Shown here one piece after another: positions 60,329 to 64,000 of a DNA stretch of 64,000 nt; position 1 is the first letter of the stretch; each line of letters begins with the position of its first letter. Below the pieces are notes generated by a model that saw only the letters and a program-made list of their open reading frames with translations, was not told the DNA's origin and ran no database searches. The DNA lies in the NCBI RefSeq assembly GCF_001299475.1, contig NZ_CYUJ01000003.1:314409-378408 (forward strand), in the 5' to 3' direction. This DNA is from Neofamilia massiliensis (GTDB lineage Bacteria; Bacillota; Clostridia; Tissierellales; Peptoniphilaceae). The translations under genes were made by a program, and so were the position numbers.

Positions 60329-61598
60329 TTTCCACCTCTATTGGATAATTTCCATCAAAACAATGCTTACAAAATCTATTGCCACCACATACACTTACTA
60401 AACTATCTAGGCTCAAATAGGCCAAAGAGTCTGCACCGATTTCCTTACAGGTATCTTCAACACTTAGGTTTGCGCCTATTAAATATTTTTCGTCTGGTGT
60501 ATCTACACATAGGTCACATGAGTGTTTTACAGGTGGACAGGCTATACGAACGTGAACCTCAATGGCTCCAGCATCTCTTAGCATTTTTACTGTAGACTTA
60601 ATTGTAGTTCCACGAACTATTGAGTCGTCTACTAGGATTACTCTTTTGCCGTCAAGGTTTTTCTTTAGTGGATTCATCTTTATTTTTACAGCCTTTTCTC
60701 TCATTCTTTGGTCAGGGAGAATAAAACTTCTGCCTACATACCTGTTTTTTAAAATTCCTTCTTTATATGGAATTCTAGATTCGTGAGAGTAGCCAAGGGC
60801 TGCAATTGTTCCAGAGTCTGGCGCTCCAATTACTAGGTCTCCATTTACTGGTTCTTCTTCTGCCAGCCTTCTACCCATATTGTATCTGGCTTCATAAACA
60901 GATTTTCCTCCAATATAGGAGTCTTGTCTGGCTATATAAACATATTCGAAGATACAATTTTTTTCTTGTCTCTCGCCAGTAAATTGAGACTTAAGACCGT
61001 CTTTATCAATAGTTACAATTTCTCCTGGCAGGATGTCTCTTAAAAACTCTGCGCCAATTGAATCTATAGCTGCAGTTTCTGAGGCTACAACATAGGAGTT
61101 GTCGTACTTGCCTAGGACTAGGTTTTTTATTCCCCAAGGGTCTCTAATGGCTATCATCCTGTCTTTGTTAATGTGAATAATAGAATAGGCGCCCTTTAAA
61201 TTTTTAATTTTTTCTGGCAGGTCTTCTTCATTACACAAAAAATCTGCTATGTGTTTTCTACTAAGGGCCTTTTCTAAAAAGTTTCCGTCTATAGAAAGTA
61301 GGGCCTGGGTTTTTTCACATGGAAAGACCTCTGGTAAAAAAGTCGCGTTTTTATCGTCGTCTTCAAAGGCATATCTTACATGGGCTGCTCCCTTGTTGCC
61401 TTTTATAGAATTGATTTCTTCTTCCTTATAAATATCAGAAACCAAGCCTGGTCCCCTAAGTTCGTTTATTTTATCATCATCAACTACAACAAGGCCACTT
61501 CCAACCTCTCCCCTGTGTTGAAGGGCGTACAAGGACCAGTGAAGAAGTGGAGCAACGTTTATATCTTCATTTCCAAAAATTCCAATATGTCCGCTCAA
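60312..61598 (-). CDS. purF: PurF-type amidophosphoribosyltransferase with degenerate glutaminase domain
   Basis: The 428-residue protein aligns with PurF throughout, but starts M-SGHIGIFG (TTG start, AAAGGAG upstream) where active enzymes expose an N-terminal Cys: the nucleophile is Ser. Other glutaminase residues are also changed: QHRGQE to QHRGEV, HVRYAT to HVRYAF, HNGN to IDGN, and the SDTEV segment is gone. The PRPP domain is intact (VILVDDSIVRGTT, IKNRYVGRSFI), and four iron-sulfur-type cysteines appear to remain (NCIF, a C near CDLC, FCKHC). It should make phosphoribosylamine from free ammonia, not glutamine. Confidence 0.93.
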   Translation of the reverse strand: MSGHIGIFGNEDINVAPLLHWSLYALQHRGEVGSGLVVVDDDKINELRGPGLVSDIYKEEEINSIKGNKGAAHVRYAFEDDDKNATFLPEVFPCEKTQALLSIDGNFLEKALSRKHIADFLCNEEDLPEKIKNLKGAYSIIHINKDRMIAIRDPWGIKNLVLGKYDNSYVVASETAAIDSIGAEFLRDILPGEIVTIDKDGLKSQFTGERQEKNCIFEYVYIARQDSYIGGKSVYEARYNMGRRLAEEEPVNGDLVIGAPDSGTIAALGYSHESRIPYKEGILKNRYVGRSFILPDQRMREKAVKIKMNPLKKNLDGKRVILVDDSIVRGTTIKSTVKMLRDAGAIEVHVRIACPPVKHSCDLCVDTPDEKYLIGANLSVEDTCKEIGADSLAYLSLDSLVSVCGGNRFCKHCFDGNYPIEVENGNNL

Positions 61599-61615
61599 TA
61601 TTTTCTCCTTTGTCT

Positions 61616-62086
61616 TTAATTAAGGTCTAAGTCTTTGTCAGCTTGAACTACAGCAGCTTCAAGGTCTTTTCTGTATTTTACTAATTTTTCTCTTAAAGCC
61701 TCATCTTCAATGGCTAGCATTGAAATAGCAAGAAGGGCTGCATTTTCTCCGCCATCTATTGCAACTGTAGCAACTGGAATGCCCTTTGGCATTTGTACTG
61801 TTGAAAGTAGAGAGTCTAAGCCGTCCATAGTTGATGACTTAATTGGAATACCAATAACTGGTTTTACTGTCATACCTGCTACAACTCCAGCTAGGTGGGC
61901 AGCCTTGCCAGCCATGGCTATAAAAATTTTAGAATCAGTTGACCCAACATAGTCTTCAAGGACATTAAGGGCCCTGTGGGCTGAAATTACTTTTACTTCA
62001 TAAGGAACGTCAAATTCCTTTAAAATCTTAATAACTTTTTCTGCAATTGCCTTGTCAGAGGCTGATCCCATAATTACACTTATCAT
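61616..62086 (-). CDS. purE: N5-carboxyaminoimidazole ribonucleotide mutase
   Basis: A 156-residue class I-like PurE: MGSASDKAIAEKVIKIL, VISAHRAL (usually SAHRTP, His kept), AGKAAHLAGVVAGMT (usually AGGAAHLPG) and LLSTVQMPKGIPVATVAI. The changes around the active site are notable but do not remove the catalytic His. No PurK gene is present, so the carboxylated substrate may form spontaneously or PurK lies elsewhere. Confidence 0.94.
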   Translation of the reverse strand: MISVIMGSASDKAIAEKVIKILKEFDVPYEVKVISAHRALNVLEDYVGSTDSKIFIAMAGKAAHLAGVVAGMTVKPVIGIPIKSSTMDGLDSLLSTVQMPKGIPVATVAIDGGENAALLAISMLAIEDEALREKLVKYRKDLEAAVVQADKDLDLN

Positions 62087-62099
62087 TTTGTCCTCCTAA

Positions 62100-62777
62100 T
62101 TAAATTAAATAAGAATGAATTTCTAATGGAGAAAGTTTTTTATCTCCCTTGTAAACTCTCATTGATCCACCTGAGATTTCGTCAATTAACATAATTTCGC
62201 CATCATCATCTCTGGCAAATTCAAATTTTATATCATAAAGATCAAGCCCCTTTTCAGCTAGTACTTCTTTTACGATTTTTGCTATTTCTTTAGTCATAGA
62301 AATTATGGTCTTGTATTCGTCTTTAGTTAAGATCCCAAGCATTTCTAAGGCTTCATCTGTAATAAGAGGGTCTTTTCTTTCGTCATCTTTTAAAGTTATT
62401 TCTGCATAGGCATCAAGTGGAGTGCCGTCTTCAATGTATTTTCCATATCTGCGAATAAAGGAACCAACTGCCCTAAACCTACAAATAGCTTCAAGGCCTT
62501 CTCCAAAGACATGGGCGTTTTTAACTTCCATAGTGTTGTCATCAATGTTTGCTGAAAGGTAGTGGGTTTTTATTCCCCTGTCGTTTAAAAGTTCGTAGAA
62601 GAATTTTGTAATCTTTAAGGCTTCTCTTCCTGCGCCGTCAATTTTTAGGCCAACTTGGTTTTCACCTGGATCAAAAACTCCGTCCTTGCCAGTTACATCA
62701 TCTTTAAATTTTAGACAAATGTTGCCACTTTCCATTTTGTAAACGTCTTTTGTCTTACCTGTGTAAATTTTTTCCAT
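62100..62777 (-). CDS. purC: SAICAR synthetase
   Basis: First gene of the pur operon, 225 residues, the short bacterial form. It begins EKIYTGKTKDVYKMESGNICLKFKDDVTGKDG, with the ATP-binding loop and FRAVGSFIRRYG, VTLK-type ITLKDDERKDPLI, DLYDIKFEFARD and LIDEISGGSMRVY (usually DEISPDTCR-like; here GGSMR). Regulated by the riboswitch directly upstream. Confidence 0.95.
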   Translation of the reverse strand: MEKIYTGKTKDVYKMESGNICLKFKDDVTGKDGVFDPGENQVGLKIDGAGREALKITKFFYELLNDRGIKTHYLSANIDDNTMEVKNAHVFGEGLEAICRFRAVGSFIRRYGKYIEDGTPLDAYAEITLKDDERKDPLITDEALEMLGILTKDEYKTIISMTKEIAKIVKEVLAEKGLDLYDIKFEFARDDDGEIMLIDEISGGSMRVYKGDKKLSPLEIHSYLI

Positions 62778-62796
62778 GATTTCCTCCCAATCAAAA

Positions 62797-62925
62797 AAAT
62801 AAAGCCCAAAAGGGTAGGCTTACGAAACCTACCCCCCTGGGCTTTTGTCCCTTAGGTGTAGTGCTAAATTAATCAGCACCTATGTCGCTTGGTTCTTTAG
62901 GATAGTCCTCGAATCCCTAGACATA
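62797..62925 (-). promoter_or_regulatory. ykkC-family riboswitch, probably PRPP type, with terminator
   Basis: The minus-strand leader shows GTCTAGGGATTCG at its 5' end and GGGACAAAAGCCCAGGGGGG at its 3' end, the conserved ends of the ykkC aptamer family, with a variable hairpin GGTGCTG...AGCAC between them. The 3' aptamer segment can instead pair to form a terminator (AAGCCCA...TTGGGCTT followed by TATTTTTTT, 62844-62793). Members in front of pur genes sense PRPP; ppGpp members usually precede amino-acid genes. The ligand is inferred from the gene controlled. Confidence 0.78.
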
Positions 62926-62955
62926 CTTTCTAAAATATAGCTTTCTTTCATATTT

Positions 62956-62984
62956 ATACTAGCAATTTTAGGTCTTTTTGTCAA
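62956..62984 (-). promoter_or_regulatory. Sigma-A promoter of the pur operon
   Basis: Minus strand TTGACA, 17 bases, TAGTAT. The -35 is perfect and the transcript would start a few bases upstream of the riboswitch. Confidence 0.75.
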
Positions 62985-63039
62985 CAAATTAAAGGCCTAG
63001 AAATTAAATTTTACTTTTCTTGAATCTCTTTACAAGAAC

Positions 63040-63654
63040 TTATCCTATTCTCTTTTTAATGTTTTCAAGAAGCATTTCTACAGCAATTTTATTTTCCCCG
63101 CCGCGAGGAATAATTATATCTGCATATTTTTTTGAAGGTTCCACAAATTGGTCGTGCATTGGCTTAACAGTAGATTCGTATTGGTCGAGGATTGACTCTA
63201 GTGACCTACCTCTTTCAATGGCGTCTCTGCGAATCCTCCTAATTAGTCTTTCGTCATCGTCAGTTTCTACAAAGATTTTTATATCCATTAGGTCTCTTAG
63301 GTCCTTGTTTTCTAAAATCAAGATGCCGTCAACAACTATAACCTTTTTCGGCTGAACAATAACTTCTTCGCTAGACCTATCGTGGATGGTGTAATCGTAA
63401 ACTGGTCTTTTTATTTCCCTGCCTGCAATTAATTCTTTTAAATGGTCAATCATAATATCTGTATCAAAGGCATTGGGATGGTCGTAATTTAATTTTGATC
63501 TTTCTTCAAAGAGTAAATTTTTATGAGACTTGTAATAAAAATCGTGGCAGAGAACTGCTATGTCATTTTCAAAGTTTTTTCTCAGTTCATTTACAATTGT
63601 CGTCTTGCCTGAAGCTGTTCCACCAGCTACTCCTATAACTGTTACCTTATTCAT
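63040..63654 (-). CDS. udk: Uridine kinase
   Basis: Phosphorylates uridine and cytidine in pyrimidine salvage. The 204-residue protein has Walker A GVAGGTASGKTTIV, HDFYYKSHKNL, NYDHPNAFDTDIMIDHL, PVYDYTIHDR and the lid-region RRIRRDAIERGRSLESILDQY. Good AGAGGTGG site. Single gene between the pur promoter region and a cut-off membrane protein gene. Confidence 0.96.
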   Translation of the reverse strand: MNKVTVIGVAGGTASGKTTIVNELRKNFENDIAVLCHDFYYKSHKNLLFEERSKLNYDHPNAFDTDIMIDHLKELIAGREIKRPVYDYTIHDRSSEEVIVQPKKVIVVDGILILENKDLRDLMDIKIFVETDDDERLIRRIRRDAIERGRSLESILDQYESTVKPMHDQFVEPSKKYADIIIPRGGENKIAVEMLLENIKKRIG

Positions 63655-63680
63655 AGTCCACCTCTTATTTTCTTACAAAT

Positions 63681-63709
63681 AGAATAGCCTATTTTCAAAA
63701 AATTTGCAA
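63681..63709 (-). promoter_or_regulatory. Sigma-A promoter of udk
   Basis: Minus strand TTGCAA, 17 bases, TATTCT, about 20 bases before the ribosome site. Confidence 0.55.
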
Positions 63710-63716
63710 AAAGATT

Positions 63717-64000
63717 TTATGCCTGGAGGGCTTCCTCAGCCTTGGCTCTAAGTAAGTCTCTTTGAACCTTTTCTTGTCTCTTTTTTACTAAAAAGGCAAT
63801 GGCTAAAAATACAAAGGTTGGAACATTAAAAATAATTAAGGTTATAAGGCTTGTAAGGAAAAGTTGAATCCTTGATATATCTGGCAGGGCTAAAATATTA
63901 AAAAACATAAGTAGCGACCACAAAAAGTTTATGGCTGGCAAGATTAGTACAAAAAGTTTGTTTCTAAGGGCTGATAGAAACCCTTGAATAGTAAATAGGC
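63717..64000 (-). CDS. Membrane protein, C-terminal part (cut by window edge)
   Basis: The frame is open to the window end, so 93 residues of a longer protein are visible. They contain two hydrophobic segments (about residues 18-36 and 47-71 of the visible part) and a basic, Glu-rich C-terminal tail (KKRQEKVQRDLLRAKAEEALQA). I do not recognise the family; DUF-type small integral proteins with a lysine/arginine tail are common in this group. Confidence 0.7.
   Translation of the reverse strand, partial: LFTIQGFLSALRNKLFVLILPAINFLWSLLMFFNILALPDISRIQLFLTSLITLIIFNVPTFVFLAIAFLVKKRQEKVQRDLLRAKAEEALQA

Overview
The window looks like chromosome from an AT-rich anaerobic Bacillota. The best guess is Tissierellia/Peptoniphilaceae (Anaerococcus/Peptoniphilus type). 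This is inferred from base composition, strong GGAGG-type ribosome sites, gene order (alaS with an AI-2E permease and ireB; rnmV-rsmA; hemA-to-hemL), a T-box on metG and a ykkC-family leader on the purine operon. No search could be run, so genus is not claimed. I saw no tRNA, rRNA, CRISPR array or prophage.

Layout. 1-9530 (minus strand) is housekeeping: a cut-off aldo/keto reductase, ireB, alaS, an AI-2E family permease, glutaredoxin, a Zn-type ArsR repressor, rsmA, rnmV, tatD, and metG under a methionine T-box. 9574-12605 is a lactococcin-972-type bacteriocin/ABC locus whose precursor gene has a stop at codon 3. 12883-19310 is a tetrapyrrole operon (hemA, precorrin-2 dehydrogenase, hemC, cobA-hemD fusion, hemB, hemL) aimed at precorrin-2/sirohydrochlorin rather than heme. 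19416-26165 holds comF, recD2, a PC4-like protein, an unknown membrane protein, nagB and an MBL/beta-CASP nuclease. 26232-30454 is a polyamine ABC operon with its cupin regulator. 30596-39604 is mixed: an unrecognised 530-residue protein, hpf, three lipoproteins (one apparently half of a binding protein), MazF without MazE, an AcpS-NnrD fusion, an Fe-S aldo/keto reductase and an ABC exporter.

39701-51362 is an accessory block of transporters: two exporter half-transporters, an ABC-2 system with two paralogous permeases, a surface S41 protease lipoprotein and an XRE-TPR regulator. It resembles an antimicrobial-peptide resistance/immunity locus and carries internal duplications. 51434-57115 is an insertion flanked by 53-bp direct repeats. 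It contains a regulator, two ABC half-transporters and, at its right edge, an ORF-less group IIC intron sitting in the purH terminator. 57168-62777 is the purine operon purC-E-F-M-N-H behind a PRPP-type riboswitch; its PurF has lost the glutaminase nucleophile. The window ends with udk and a cut-off membrane protein.

Points judged most worth checking: PurF with a dead glutaminase domain, the RRNPP-like/S41/ABC block, the IIC intron and its flanking repeats, the bacteriocin gene with an early stop, the AcpS-NnrD fusion, and two promoters that look like sigma-B sites in front of hpf and glutaredoxin.
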